Under the pieces are notes generated by a model. The model saw nothing but the letters and a program-made list of their open reading frames with translations, was not told where the DNA came from and ran no database searches. Source: Streptomyces griseocarneus (lineage in GTDB: Bacteria > Actinomycetota > Actinomycetes > Streptomycetales > Streptomycetaceae). Taken from it: a stretch of 64,000 bases of DNA. Of the stretch, positions 34,502 through 43,637 are shown piece after piece (positions within the stretch are counted from its first letter, which is position 1; each line of letters opens with the position of its first letter). The position numbers and the translations under genes were made by a program. The stretch spans positions 372,001-436,000 of the forward strand of contig PENC01000001.1 of NCBI GenBank assembly GCA_003674045.1, in the 5' to 3' direction.

Positions 34502-35389
34502 ATGGACTTCCTGCGCCCCGGCAGCTGGGAGGAGGCGCTCGCCGCCAAGGCGGAGCATCCCACGGCCGTGCCCATCGCGGGCGGCACCGACGTGATGGTC
34601 GAGATCAACTTCGACCACCGCCGCCCGGAGTATCTGCTGGACCTGAATCGTATCGGCGATTTGTACGAATGGGGGGACGACGCGGGCGACGTCCGCCTCG
34701 GCGCCGCCGTCCCCTACACCCGCATCATCGAGGAGCTCGGCGGCCCGCTGCCCGGCCTCGCGCTCGCCTCGCGCACCGTCGGCTCCCCGCAGATCCGCAA
34801 CCGCGGCAGCGTCGGCGGCAACCTCGGCGCGGCCTCCCCGGCGGGGGACGCCCACCCCGCGCTGCTCGCCGCGGGCGCCGACGTGGAGGCCGCCTCCGTA
34901 CGCGGCACCCGGCTGATCCCGGTCGAGGAGTTCTACACCGGCGTCAAACGCAACGCCCTCGCGCCGGACGAGCTGATCCGGGCCGTACGCATCAGGAAGG
35001 CGGACGGGCCCCAGCAGTTCTCCAAGGTCGGCACCCGCAACGCCATGGTCATCGCGGTCTGCGCCTTCGGCCTCGCCCTGCACCCGGAGACCCGCACTGT
35101 GCGCACCGGCATCGGCTCCGCCGCCCCCACCCCCGTACGGGCCCGGGCCGCGGAGGACTTCCTGGCCGCCGCGCTCGCGGACGAGGGCCTGTGGGAGTCC
35201 GGCGCGCCCGTCCCGCCCGCGCTCGCCCGGCAGTTCGGCGAGCTCGCCGCGGGCGCCTGCAACCCCATCGACGATGTGCGCGGCAGCGCCCGGTACCGCA
35301 GGCACGCCGTGGCCGTCATGGCCCGCCGTACGCTCGGCTGGGCCTGGGACGCGTACCGTGGCAGGGAGAGGACCGCACGATGCGCGTGA
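34502..35389 (+). CDS. Xanthine dehydrogenase, FAD-binding subunit
   Basis: A 295-residue medium subunit of a molybdenum hydroxylase. FAD-binding signatures are PIAGGTDVMVEINF (about 24-37), VGSPQIRNRGSVGGNLG (about 93-109) and SPAGDAHPALLAAGA, followed by the CO dehydrogenase flavoprotein C-terminal domain (FSKVGTRNAMVIAVCAFGLA, GIGSAAPTPVRA). Xanthine is oxidised at the Mo site and electrons pass via 2Fe-2S clusters to this FAD and NAD. GAAGAGAAGA precedes the ATG. The gene overlaps the 2Fe-2S subunit gene by 10 nt and is first in a four- or five-gene operon. The purine assignment rests on PucR, NCS2 and XdhC neighbours. Confidence 0.93.
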   Translation: MDFLRPGSWEEALAAKAEHPTAVPIAGGTDVMVEINFDHRRPEYLLDLNRIGDLYEWGDDAGDVRLGAAVPYTRIIEELGGPLPGLALASRTVGSPQIRNRGSVGGNLGAASPAGDAHPALLAAGADVEAASVRGTRLIPVEEFYTGVKRNALAPDELIRAVRIRKADGPQQFSKVGTRNAMVIAVCAFGLALHPETRTVRTGIGSAAPTPVRARAAEDFLAAALADEGLWESGAPVPPALARQFGELAAGACNPIDDVRGSARYRRHAVAVMARRTLGWAWDAYRGRERTARCA

Positions 35390-35892
35390 ACTTCACGGTC
35401 AACGGACGCCCGCAGCAGGCCGACGACGTCTGGGAAGGCGAGAGCCTGCTCTACGTGCTGCGCGAGCGGCTCGGCCTGCCCGGCTCGAAGAACGCCTGCG
35501 AGCAGGGCGAATGCGGCTCCTGTACGGTCCGCCTCGACGGCGTCCCGGTCTGCGCGTGCCTGGTGGCCGCGGGCCAGGCGGAGGGCCGCGAGGTCGTCAC
35601 CGTCGAGGGGCTCGCCGCCTACGCCCGCCATCGCGCGGGCCGGCCGCCGCGCGAGGACCCGGCGGAACTCTCCCCCGTCCAGCAGGCGTTCATCGACGCG
35701 GGCGCCGTGCAGTGCGGCTTCTGCACCCCCGGCCTGCTCGTCGCCGCCGACGACCTCCTGGAGCACAACCCCGACCCCTCGGACGCCGACATCCGCGAGG
35801 CACTCTCGGGCAACCTCTGCCGCTGCACCGGCTACGAGAAGATCCTCGACGCGGTCCGCCTCGCGGCCGCCCGCGCCGGAGAGGCGGGCTGA
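35380..35892 (+). CDS. Xanthine dehydrogenase, 2Fe-2S subunit
   Basis: A 170-residue small subunit with two 2Fe-2S domains. The plant-type ferredoxin domain has CEQGECGSC with a later C in PVCACLV; the helical domain has CGFCTPG and then the LCRCTGY motif (GNLCRCTGYEKILDAV). It relays electrons from the molybdopterin site to FAD. Its ATG lies inside the last codons of the FAD-subunit gene (10-nt overlap) and its stop is 3 nt before the large-subunit ATG, so the three are tightly coupled. Confidence 0.95.
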   Translation: MRVNFTVNGRPQQADDVWEGESLLYVLRERLGLPGSKNACEQGECGSCTVRLDGVPVCACLVAAGQAEGREVVTVEGLAAYARHRAGRPPREDPAELSPVQQAFIDAGAVQCGFCTPGLLVAADDLLEHNPDPSDADIREALSGNLCRCTGYEKILDAVRLAAARAGEAG

Positions 35893-35895
35893 TCC

Positions 35896-38274
35896 ATGGA
35901 CGTCTCCCGCACCCCCACGCCCCTCAGCCAGGGCAGCCGCACCCCCGGCGGCATCGGCGAGTCCACCCAGCGCCCCGACGGCACCCTGAAGGTCACCGGC
36001 GACTTCGCCTACGCCTCCGACCTCTGGCACGAGGACATGCTCTGGGGCACCACGCTCCGCAGCCCGCACACCCACGCCCGCATCCTCTCGGTCGACCTCT
36101 CCGGGGCGTTCGCCACGCCCGGCGTGTACGCCGTGCTCACCTGCGCAGACCTGCCCGCCGCGACCCGCTACGGGCTGGAGATCAAGGACACGCCCGTCCT
36201 CGCCGACGGCGTCGTCCGCTACCACGGCGAGCCCGTCGCGCTCGTCGCCGCGGACCACCCCGAGACCGCCCGCCGCGCAGCCGCGAAGATCAAGGTCGAG
36301 TACGAGCCGCTGCCCGTCGTCACCGACGAGGAGTCCGCCACCCGCCCCGGCGCCCCTCTGCTCCACCCCGACCGCACCGACGCCCATGCCCCCCACGTGC
36401 CGCACCCGAACATCGTCCACCGGCAGCCCGTACGGCGCGGTGACGTCGCGGCCGCCCGCGCCGCCGCCGACGTGGTCGTCACCGGGGACTACGAGGTCGG
36501 CATGCAGGACCAGGCCTTCCTCGGCCCCGAGTCCGGGCTCGCGGTGCCCGCCGAGGACGGCGGCGTCGACCTCTACATCGCCACCCAGTGGCTCCACGCC
36601 GACCTGCGCCAGATCGCCCCCGTCCTCGGCCTGCCCGAGGACAAGGTCCGCATGACGCTCTCCGGCGTCGGCGGGGCCTTCGGCGGCCGCGAGGACCTCT
36701 CCATGCAGGCCCACGCCTGCCTGCTCGCGCTGCGTACCGGGCGGCCCGTCAAGATGGTCTACAACCGTTACGAGTCGTTCTTCGGCCACGTGCACCGCCA
36801 CCCGGCGAAGCTGCACTACGAGCACGGCGCCACCCGCGACGGCCGTCTGCTCTTCGTCAGCTGCCGCATCGTGCTGGACGGCGGCGCCTACGCCTCCTCC
36901 TCCCCGGCCGTCGTCGGCAACGCCGCCTCCCTGGCCGTCGGCCCGTACGTCGTCGAGAACGTCGACAGCGAGGCACTCGCCCTCTACACCAACAACCCGC
37001 CCTGCGGTGCGATGCGCGGTTTCGGCGCGGTGCAGGCGTGCTTCGCCTACGAGGCCCAGATGGACAGGCTGGCCGCGGCCCTCGGCATGGATCCGGTGGA
37101 GCTGCGGCAGCGCAACGCGATGTCCCAGGGCGCCGTCATGCCCACCGGTCAGGTGGTGGATTCCCCCGCGCCCGTCGCCGAACTCCTGCGCCGGGTGAAG
37201 GCGTTGCCGCTGCCGCCCGAGCGGGAGTGGGAGAGCGCGGGCGGCCCGCCCGACATCCGCGCCCTGCCCGGCGGCCTGTCCAACACCACCCACGGCGAGG
37301 GCGTCGTGCGGGGTGTCGGCTACGCGGTCGGCATCAAGAACGTCGGCTTCTCCGAGGGTTTCGACGACTACTCCACCGCCCGGGTGCGCCTGGAGGTCGT
37401 CGCCGGCCAGCCGGTGGCCACCGTGCACACGGCGGCGGCCGAGGTCGGCCAGGGCGGCGTCACCGTGCACGCCCAGATCGTCCGCACCGAACTCGGCGTC
37501 ACCCAGGTGACCATCCACCCTGCCGACACCCGCGTCGGCTCCGCGGGCTCCACCTCCGCCTCCCGTCAGACCTATGTCACCGGCGGCGCCGTCCGGCACG
37601 CCTGCGAGGCCGTACGGGAACGGGTCCTCGCACTCGGCCGCGCCCGCTTCGGCGCCGCGCATCCGGCCTGGCAGCACGCCGAACTCCTGCTGGAAGGCGG
37701 CAAGGTCACCACCGACGGTGGCGAGGCGCTCGCCGACCTCGCCGACGTGCTGGAGAGCGAGGCGATCGACGTCGAGCTCGAATGGCGGCACCGCCCCACG
37801 GAGGCCTTCGACCCGAGGTCGGGCCAGGGCAACGGGCACGTGCAGTACTCCTTCGCCGCCCACCGCGCCGTCGTCGAGGTCGACACCGAACTCGGCCTCG
37901 TCAAGGTCGTCGAGCTCGCCTGCGCCCAGGACGTCGGCAAGGCCCTCAACCCGCTGTCCGTCGTGGGCCAGATCCAGGGCGGTACGACACAGGGGCTCGG
38001 ACTGGCCGTCATGGAGGAGATCGTGGTCGCCGAGGACGGCCGGGTACGCAACCCCTCCTTCACCGACTACCTCATCCCCACCATCCTCGACACCCCGGCC
38101 ATACCGGTCGACGTGCTCGAACTGGCCGACGACCACGCCCCGTACGGGCTGCGCGGTGTGGGCGAGGCGCCCACGCTCTCCTCGACCCCGGCCGTCGTCG
38201 CCGCGATCCGGCAGGCCACGGGCCTGCCGCTGAACCGGGTACCGGTGAGGCCGGAACACCTCACAGGAACATGA
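35896..38274 (+). CDS. Xanthine dehydrogenase, molybdopterin-binding subunit
   Basis: A 792-residue large subunit that holds the Mo cofactor and oxidises hypoxanthine/xanthine. The N-terminal aldehyde oxidase a/b hammerhead domain (GDFAYASDLWHEDMLWGTTL, YHGEPVALVAADH) is followed by the Mo-binding domains with VGGAFGGRED, CGAMRGFGAVQ, AEVGQGGVTVHAQI, GSTSASRQTYVTGGA and the catalytic-glutamate region GVGEAPTLSSTPAVVAAI near the C-terminus. Length matches bacterial XdhB/PucD-type subunits. The ATG at 35896 is 3 nt after the 2Fe-2S stop. Substrate xanthine is inferred from the PucR/NCS2/XdhC context, since related enzymes act on other purines and aldehydes. Confidence 0.94.
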   Translation: MDVSRTPTPLSQGSRTPGGIGESTQRPDGTLKVTGDFAYASDLWHEDMLWGTTLRSPHTHARILSVDLSGAFATPGVYAVLTCADLPAATRYGLEIKDTPVLADGVVRYHGEPVALVAADHPETARRAAAKIKVEYEPLPVVTDEESATRPGAPLLHPDRTDAHAPHVPHPNIVHRQPVRRGDVAAARAAADVVVTGDYEVGMQDQAFLGPESGLAVPAEDGGVDLYIATQWLHADLRQIAPVLGLPEDKVRMTLSGVGGAFGGREDLSMQAHACLLALRTGRPVKMVYNRYESFFGHVHRHPAKLHYEHGATRDGRLLFVSCRIVLDGGAYASSSPAVVGNAASLAVGPYVVENVDSEALALYTNNPPCGAMRGFGAVQACFAYEAQMDRLAAALGMDPVELRQRNAMSQGAVMPTGQVVDSPAPVAELLRRVKALPLPPEREWESAGGPPDIRALPGGLSNTTHGEGVVRGVGYAVGIKNVGFSEGFDDYSTARVRLEVVAGQPVATVHTAAAEVGQGGVTVHAQIVRTELGVTQVTIHPADTRVGSAGSTSASRQTYVTGGAVRHACEAVRERVLALGRARFGAAHPAWQHAELLLEGGKVTTDGGEALADLADVLESEAIDVELEWRHRPTEAFDPRSGQGNGHVQYSFAAHRAVVEVDTELGLVKVVELACAQDVGKALNPLSVVGQIQGGTTQGLGLAVMEEIVVAEDGRVRNPSFTDYLIPTILDTPAIPVDVLELADDHAPYGLRGVGEAPTLSSTPAVVAAIRQATGLPLNRVPVRPEHLTGT

Positions 38275-38365
38275 CGCGACGTCAATAGGCTGGAAAATCC
38301 GCGCACTTCACCAAAGTCTCGGGCCGTTCCCCGGGGTGCCCCCTTTGAACCTTGGGAAGGCAGCA

Positions 38366-39823
38366 ATGACCCAATCGTCCGTGGAGACCGGGACCACGGC
38401 GGAGGGCGCGGGCCCCTGTCCCCCCGCGCGGCTCTCCCGGCTCGACCGGTACTTCCATATCAGCGAACGCGGCTCGACCGTCTCGCGCGAGGTCCGCGGC
38501 GGCATCACCACCTTCATGGCGATGTGCTACATCCTGCTCCTCAACCCGCTGATCCTCTCCGGCCCGGACGCCGAGCGGCACACCCTCGGACACGGCGCCC
38601 TGATCACGGCCACCGCGCTGGCCGCGGCCCTGTGCACCCTGCTCATGGGCCTCGTCGGCAAGGTGCCGCTCGCTCTCGCCGCCGGGCTGGGCGTCTCCGG
38701 CGTGCTCGCCGCACAAGTGGCGCCGCACATGACCTGGCCGCAGGCGATGGGCATGTGCGTGCTCTACGGAGCGGTGATCGTGCTGCTGGCCGTGACCGGG
38801 CTGCGCGAGCTGATCATGAACGCGATACCGCAGCCGCTCAAGCACGCGATCACCATGGGCATCGGCATGTTCATCGCCCTGATCGGCCTGGTCAAGGCCG
38901 GTTTCGTGCACGCCGCGGCCGGGGGCGGCGGACCCGTCACGCTCGGCCCCGCGGGCGAGCTCGCGGGCTGGCCCGTACTGATCTTCTGCATCACCCTGCT
39001 GTGCGTGCTGATGCTCCAGGCACGCAAGGTGCCCGGCGCGATCCTCATCGGCATCGTCGCCGGCACGGTACTGGCGGTCGTCGTGAACGCCGTGGGCCAT
39101 CTCCCGCCGAAGACCTGGCAGAACGGCGCGCCCGAACTGCGGGGCAGCGCCGTCTCCATGCCGGACTTCTCACTCTTCGGCCACGTCGCCTTCGGCGGCT
39201 GGGGAACGCTCGGCGGCATGAGCGTGGCGATGACCGTCTTCACCCTGGTGCTCGCCGGCTTCTTCGACGCGATGGCCACCATCATCGGCGTCGGCACGCA
39301 GGCGGGACTCACCGACGACAAGGGCCGGATGCCGGGGCTGAGCCGCGCCCTGCTCATCGACGGCGCGGGCGGAGCGGTCGGCGGGGTCGCGGGGGCCTCG
39401 GGCCAGACCGTCTTCCTCGAATCCGCCACCGGCGTCGGCGAGGGCGCCCGCACGGGCCTCTCCTCCGTCATCACCGGCCTCTTCTTCACAGCCTGCCTCT
39501 TCTTCACCCCCCTCACCAGGATCGTGCCCGGCGAAGTCGCCGCGGCGGCCCTCGTCGTCATCGGCGCGATGATGATGAGCAACGCGCGGCACGTCGACTG
39601 GGGCGACAACGCGGTGGCCGTACCGGCGTTCCTGACCGTCGTGCTGATGCCGTTCACGTACTCGATCACGGCGGGTGTGGGGGCGGGCATCATCGCCCAC
39701 ACGGCGATCCGCACAGCGGAAGGCAAATGGCGCGAACCGGGTTTCTTCTTGTGGGGGCTGACGGTGGTCTTCGGGGTGTACTTCGCGCTGCACCCGATCG
39801 AGGAGTGGCTGGGCGTGACGTGA
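38366..39823 (+). CDS. NCS2-family purine permease (AzgA-like)
   Basis: A 485-residue proton symporter with about 13 hydrophobic segments. AzgA/guanine-hypoxanthine permease features include DRYFHISERGSTVSREVRGG at the N-terminus, TTFMAMCYILLLNP, the TM3-like AAGLGVSGVLAA, the ion-binding FFDAMATIIGVGTQAGL and the substrate-site segment GASGQTVFLESATGVGEGAR. ATG at 38366 follows GGGAAGG. It lies about 90 bp after the xanthine dehydrogenase genes on the same strand, so it most likely imports hypoxanthine, guanine or xanthine for them. Confidence 0.93.
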   Translation: MTQSSVETGTTAEGAGPCPPARLSRLDRYFHISERGSTVSREVRGGITTFMAMCYILLLNPLILSGPDAERHTLGHGALITATALAAALCTLLMGLVGKVPLALAAGLGVSGVLAAQVAPHMTWPQAMGMCVLYGAVIVLLAVTGLRELIMNAIPQPLKHAITMGIGMFIALIGLVKAGFVHAAAGGGGPVTLGPAGELAGWPVLIFCITLLCVLMLQARKVPGAILIGIVAGTVLAVVVNAVGHLPPKTWQNGAPELRGSAVSMPDFSLFGHVAFGGWGTLGGMSVAMTVFTLVLAGFFDAMATIIGVGTQAGLTDDKGRMPGLSRALLIDGAGGAVGGVAGASGQTVFLESATGVGEGARTGLSSVITGLFFTACLFFTPLTRIVPGEVAAAALVVIGAMMMSNARHVDWGDNAVAVPAFLTVVLMPFTYSITAGVGAGIIAHTAIRTAEGKWREPGFFLWGLTVVFGVYFALHPIEEWLGVT

Positions 39824-39837
39824 CGCTGGCGCTGTGC

Positions 39838-39920
39838 CTACGGGGGTGGGGCTTGCTGTTCGTGTGCGTCTGCGGCTCCATCATGGCTGGCCGCGCAGTT
39901 CCCCGCGCCCCTGACGGGGG
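39838..39920 (-). repeat. Dispersed intergenic repeat copy
   Basis: Contains TACGGGGGTGGGGCTTGCTG, then GTCTGCGGCTCC and GGCCGCGCAGTTCCCCGCGC, followed by CCCTGACGGGG. Minus orientation. Confidence 0.75.
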
Positions 39921-39948
39921 CTACGCCCCGGCCCCCGCGCCTACTGGG

Positions 39949-40023
39949 CTGCCCGTTGCGCTCTGCGCGCGTCTGCGGCCCCGGTGGGGGCCGGCCGCGC
40001 AGTTCCCCGCGCCCCTGACGGGG
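39949..40023 (-). repeat. Dispersed intergenic repeat copy
   Basis: Contains TACTGGGCTGCCCGTTGCGC, GTCTGCGGCCCCGGTGGGGG and CGCGCAGTTCCCCGCGCCCC. It lies in tandem with the previous copy, about 110 bp on. Confidence 0.8.
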
Positions 40024-40068
40024 CGCGCCACCCCCAGCCCTGCGGAAAGCCGAAAACGGACGGAGGCG

Positions 40069-40140
40069 CCCCCTACCGGAAGCCGACCTCCGGTGGAGGG
40101 GGCGGGGCCGGAGGGCGGGTTCTGGAACGACGGTGCATGA
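40069..40140 (+). repeat. ~70-bp dispersed repeat, partner of 13984-14055
   Basis: Runs from CCCCCTACCGGAAGCCGACC through GGTGGAGGGGGCGGGGCCGG to GGTTCTGGAACGACGGTGCA. It is the near-perfect reverse complement of 13984-14055. The 480-bp gap 39824-40305 is filled by this and the three other repeat copies; no gene is seen. Confidence 0.85.
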
Positions 40141-40224
40141 ATCACAGCACCCTCCCCGAATCGGCCGCACGCACCGCGTTTCAGGTTCCGCCCGGAGGCC
40201 ACGCCCCCGGCCCACACACAACCC

Positions 40225-40271
40225 AGGGGCGCGGGGAACGGCGCGAGCAACCCCCACCGGACCCGCAGGGA
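40225..40271 (+). repeat. Dispersed intergenic repeat copy (diverged)
   Basis: Contains AGGGGCGCGGGGAACGGCGC, GAGCAACCCCCACCGGACCC, a mutated copy of the GAACTGCGCGACCAGCC family, in plus orientation just upstream of xdhC. Confidence 0.65.
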
Positions 40272-40305
40272 ACACACTGGACCGTAAAGAGGAGGCACCG
40301 GAAAC

Positions 40306-41448
40306 ATGCTCGACCTCGCACAGGAACTCACCCGCTGGTGCCGGGACGGCAAGGCATTCGCCGTCGCCACCGTCGTGGCGGTGCACGGCAGCGCCCCCCG
40401 GCTCCCCGGAGCCGCCCTCGCCGTGGACGAAGACGGAACCGCCATCGGTTCCGTCTCCGGCGGCTGCGTCGAGGCCGCCGTCTACGACCTGTGCCATGCC
40501 GCCCTGACCGACGGAGTCACCCGTCTCGAACGCTTCGGCTACTCCGACGAGGACGCCTTCGCCGTGGGCCTGACCTGCGGCGGCGTCATCGACGTCCTGG
40601 TCACGCCCGTCCGCGCCGACGACGCCCCGGAGCGCGCCGTGCACGCGGCCGCCCTGGCCACCGCCGCGCGCGGCGAGAGCGCGGCGCTGGCACGTGTCAT
40701 AGACGGGCCACCCGCTCTGCTGGGGCGCCCCCTGTTCGTACGCCCCGACGGCACCCGCACCGGCACCCTCGGCGGCCCGGACGCGCTCGACCGTGCCGCC
40801 GCCCGCGAGACGGCCGCGCTGCTGGACCTCGGCCACACCGGCACCGTGGAGGTGACCTACGGCAGGGAGACCGAGGGGGAGCACTGCGGCGAGGAGCATG
40901 TCACGCTGCTCGTCGAATCCAGCCAGCCCCCACCCCGCATGATCGTCTTCGGCGCCGTGGACTTCGCGGCCGCCATGGTCGGCGTGGGGAAGTTCCTCGG
41001 CTACCACGTCACGGTCTGCGACGCCCGCCCCGTCTTCGCCACCGCCGGCCGCTTCCCCGGCGCCGACGAGGTCGTGGTGGACTGGCCGCACCGCTACCTG
41101 GACTCCCAGTCGCTCGACCACCGCGCGGTGCTCTGCGTCCTGACCCACGACCCGAAGTTCGACGTACCGCTGCTGACCCGGGCCCTGCGGCTCCCGGTCG
41201 CTTATGTCGGCGCGATGGGGTCGCGGCGTACGCACGAGGACCGGCTGCGGCGGCTGCGCGAGGCGGGCGTGGGGGAGCGGGAGCTGGACCGGCTGCGCTC
41301 GCCCATCGGCCTGGACCTCGGGGCCCGTACGCCCGAGGAGACGGCGCTGTCCATCGCCGCCGAGATCGTCGCCGCCCGCCGTGGCGGCACGGGTGTACCG
41401 CTCACCGGCGCGCACACCCCGATCCACCACGACGCGCGGGCGGCATAA
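40306..41448 (+). CDS. xdhC: XdhC family molybdenum cofactor chaperone
   Basis: A 380-residue protein that binds and sulfurates the Mo cofactor for insertion into xanthine dehydrogenase. The N-terminal XdhC/CoxI domain has VATVVAVHGSAPRLPGAALA, GSVSGGCVEAAVYD and LTCGGVIDVLVTP with the conserved cysteine; the C-terminal XdhC Rossmann domain has MIVFGAVDFAAAMVGVGKFL, a nucleotide-binding pattern, and YVGAMGSRRTHEDRLRRL. GAGGAGGCACC lies upstream. The ~480-bp repeat-filled gap separates it from the permease gene, but strand and function place it in the purine block. Confidence 0.94.
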   Translation: MLDLAQELTRWCRDGKAFAVATVVAVHGSAPRLPGAALAVDEDGTAIGSVSGGCVEAAVYDLCHAALTDGVTRLERFGYSDEDAFAVGLTCGGVIDVLVTPVRADDAPERAVHAAALATAARGESAALARVIDGPPALLGRPLFVRPDGTRTGTLGGPDALDRAAARETAALLDLGHTGTVEVTYGRETEGEHCGEEHVTLLVESSQPPPRMIVFGAVDFAAAMVGVGKFLGYHVTVCDARPVFATAGRFPGADEVVVDWPHRYLDSQSLDHRAVLCVLTHDPKFDVPLLTRALRLPVAYVGAMGSRRTHEDRLRRLREAGVGERELDRLRSPIGLDLGARTPEETALSIAAEIVAARRGGTGVPLTGAHTPIHHDARAA

Positions 41449-41536
41449 CGGGCCGACGGGGACCAGTACCGGACGTGTCCATGACGTGTGGCACGATGCC
41501 CGGCACTGCCCTGTCCTCCCAGCTCAGAGAGTCACC

Positions 41537-43327
41537 GTGCCCTCTTCCAGATGGTCCAGAACCCTTGCCATCACCGTCGGCATGGCCGCGTGCGGCGCGA
41601 CCGCGACCGCCGCGCACGCCGCCCCGCAGGCGCGGGCCACAGCTGCCGCCCGCGCAGCCGAGACGTACTGGACGGCCGAGCGCATGGCCGCCGCCAAGCC
41701 CGCCGACACGGGCCGGGCCCCCGCGCCCGCCGCCGCCCCGCGCTCCGGGCTCTGGGCCCCGGCCCGCATCGCGCCCGCGGGCACGCCCCAGGGGACGTAC
41801 GGCGACGGCATACCCATGGTCGGGACGTTCTTCAGCAGCACGGGCCCCGACGGCCCCACGTACTGCACGGCCAGCGTCGTGCACAGCGCGGGCCGCAACC
41901 TCGTGCTCACCGCCGGGCACTGCGCCAAGTCCCTCGCGGGCGGCGGCAAGCAGGTCTTCGTGCCGCAGTACCGCAAGGGCCTGGACGCGGCCCACCAGCC
42001 GTACGGCATCTTCCCCGTGGACCGGGTCTTCACGGACCCCCGCTACACCAAGAACAGCAAGGGCCCCGACTCCGACCTGGACTTCGGGTTCGCCCGCGTC
42101 TCCCCGAACGCGCAGGGTGCGAACGTGGAGGACCGCACCGGTGCCCTGCGGCTCACGCCCACCCCGCGCTGGACCAGCACCGTCACGGTCGTCGGCTACC
42201 CCGCCTCGCACAACCCCGGTCAGAAGGCCGTCAGCTGCACCGTGCCCACCACGCGTCTCACGGGCCTGCACCAGCTCCGGATGGACTGCGGCGGCTTCTA
42301 CGGCGGCACCTCGGGCAGCCCCTGGATCGCCGATTACGACGCCAGGACCCGCACCGGCGACATCGTCGGCAACCTCGGCGGCTGGAACGGCGGCGGCAAC
42401 GCCACCGGGGACGACTGGATCAGCTACTCCCCGGTGCACGGCCAGGAGATCCAGGCCCTCTACCAGGACGCGGTCGCCGACCGCACCCCGGTGCGCGCCC
42501 CCTACCAGGCGCCGACGGACACCGCCCGGCTCGCGGGCTCGGCATCGACCTGGAGCCACGCCAGGTTCCTCGTCTCCGGTGACTTCGACGGCGACGGGCA
42601 CGACGATCTGCTGACCTTCTGGAGCGACGGCGAGGTCACCCTCCACCCCGGCGACGGCAAGGGCGGCTTCCGCGCCGAGCGGCAGCTCGCCAAGGCGCAG
42701 AGCTACTGGAAGCACGCCATGGCCGTCACCAGCGGTGACTTCAACGGCAACGGCCGCCCCGACATCATGGTCCGCTGGGACACCGGCAAGGTCAGCTATT
42801 ACGAGGACGTCGACCCGGCCGGTTTCGAGGGCAAGAAGGAGCGCACCCTCGCCGCCGCGGGCTCCGTGTGGAAGGACGCCGCCCAGATCGCGGCGGGCCG
42901 CTGGACCTCGGGCAAGCCGAACGACGTGCTCGTGCGCTGGGCCGACGGCCACGTCACCCTGCACAGCGGGGTCGGCCCCGCTGGCACGGGCACCGAGCGC
43001 CGCCTCGCCGGCCCCGGCTCCGTCTGGCGCGGCTCCGTCGCCCTCACCAGCACCCTGCCCGCCGGGCAGGACCGCTCGCGGGTCGTCGTGCGCTGGGCCG
43101 ACGGCTCGCTGGGCAGCTTCGCGCTCACCGACAGCGGCCTGTCCGGCACCCGCCTCCAGGCCCCGAACGCCTCGTGGCAGGCACCCGCGATGACCGCGGG
43201 CGACTTCACCGGCTCCGGCCGCGCCGACGGCCTCGTCGTCCGCTGGGCCGACGGCGAGACCGGGCTCTACGACGGCACCGGCACCGACCGGCTCGGCACC
43301 TGGAACCCGCTGGTCAACAACGGCTGA
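41537..43327 (+). CDS. Secreted trypsin-like serine protease with C-terminal FG-GAP repeats
   Basis: A 596-residue exported protein. Signal peptide: RTLAITVGMAACGATATAAH with cleavage after AHA. The S1-family peptidase domain (about 85-320) has the triad H128 (LVLTAGHC), D180 (SDLDFGFA) and S259 (GGTSGSPW, preceded by MDCGGFYG). It is followed by FG-GAP/VCBS-like repeats (SGDFDGDGHDDLLTFWSDGE, SGDFNGNGRPDIMVRWDTGK, VLVRWADGHVTLH, AGDFTGSGRADGLVVRWADG), a likely beta-propeller. GTG at 41537 is chosen because the signal peptide then starts correctly and AGAGAG precedes. The propeller probably serves in substrate or surface binding, which is inference. Confidence 0.92.
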   Translation: MPSSRWSRTLAITVGMAACGATATAAHAAPQARATAAARAAETYWTAERMAAAKPADTGRAPAPAAAPRSGLWAPARIAPAGTPQGTYGDGIPMVGTFFSSTGPDGPTYCTASVVHSAGRNLVLTAGHCAKSLAGGGKQVFVPQYRKGLDAAHQPYGIFPVDRVFTDPRYTKNSKGPDSDLDFGFARVSPNAQGANVEDRTGALRLTPTPRWTSTVTVVGYPASHNPGQKAVSCTVPTTRLTGLHQLRMDCGGFYGGTSGSPWIADYDARTRTGDIVGNLGGWNGGGNATGDDWISYSPVHGQEIQALYQDAVADRTPVRAPYQAPTDTARLAGSASTWSHARFLVSGDFDGDGHDDLLTFWSDGEVTLHPGDGKGGFRAERQLAKAQSYWKHAMAVTSGDFNGNGRPDIMVRWDTGKVSYYEDVDPAGFEGKKERTLAAAGSVWKDAAQIAAGRWTSGKPNDVLVRWADGHVTLHSGVGPAGTGTERRLAGPGSVWRGSVALTSTLPAGQDRSRVVVRWADGSLGSFALTDSGLSGTRLQAPNASWQAPAMTAGDFTGSGRADGLVVRWADGETGLYDGTGTDRLGTWNPLVNNG

Positions 43328-43359
43328 CGAAGCGTCAGCCCCATGGCTCGTGCCTGATG

Positions 43360-43398
43360 ACGGGCACCGGTCGCCGACATCCCGCGGCCGGTGCCCGT
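43360..43398 (+). terminator. Hairpin terminator after the protease gene
   Basis: ACGGGCACCGG (43360-43370) pairs with CCGGTGCCCGT (43388-43398): an 11-bp perfect stem with a 17-nt loop. Confidence 0.8.
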
Positions 43399-43573
43399 TC
43401 ATATTCCGTCCATAAGCATTTCCGGACGGTTTGACCTTCGCATTACCCCGAAAGTGCGGGAGCACTTGACTCGCTGTGGCAAGCTAGACGTCGACGGTGC
43501 CGCTCCGGCCGCATTGCGCGTGTATTTCCCGCGCGGCACCCGCGCTGTCCGTACGAGCGAGGAGGTGATCGGG

Positions 43574-43633
43574 ATGACCAGTCGGAGTCCCGAGGGAAGT
43601 CCTCGCCACAGTGGATCGGCCCTCTCTCACTGA
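43574..43633 (+). CDS. Candidate 19-residue leader peptide of mgtA
   Basis: MTSRSPEGSPRHSGSALSH. The ATG at 43574 stands 5 nt after GGAGGTGA (43561-43568), a perfect complement to the anti-Shine-Dalgarno sequence, which strongly argues for translation. Its codons form part of the hairpins described for the leader. In Salmonella and E. coli, the short mgtL ORF senses Mg2+-dependent ribosome stability through proline and acidic codons; this peptide has two prolines and a PEGSP run. The role is an analogy. Confidence 0.55.
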   Translation: MTSRSPEGSPRHSGSALSH

Positions 43634-43637
43634 GCGT

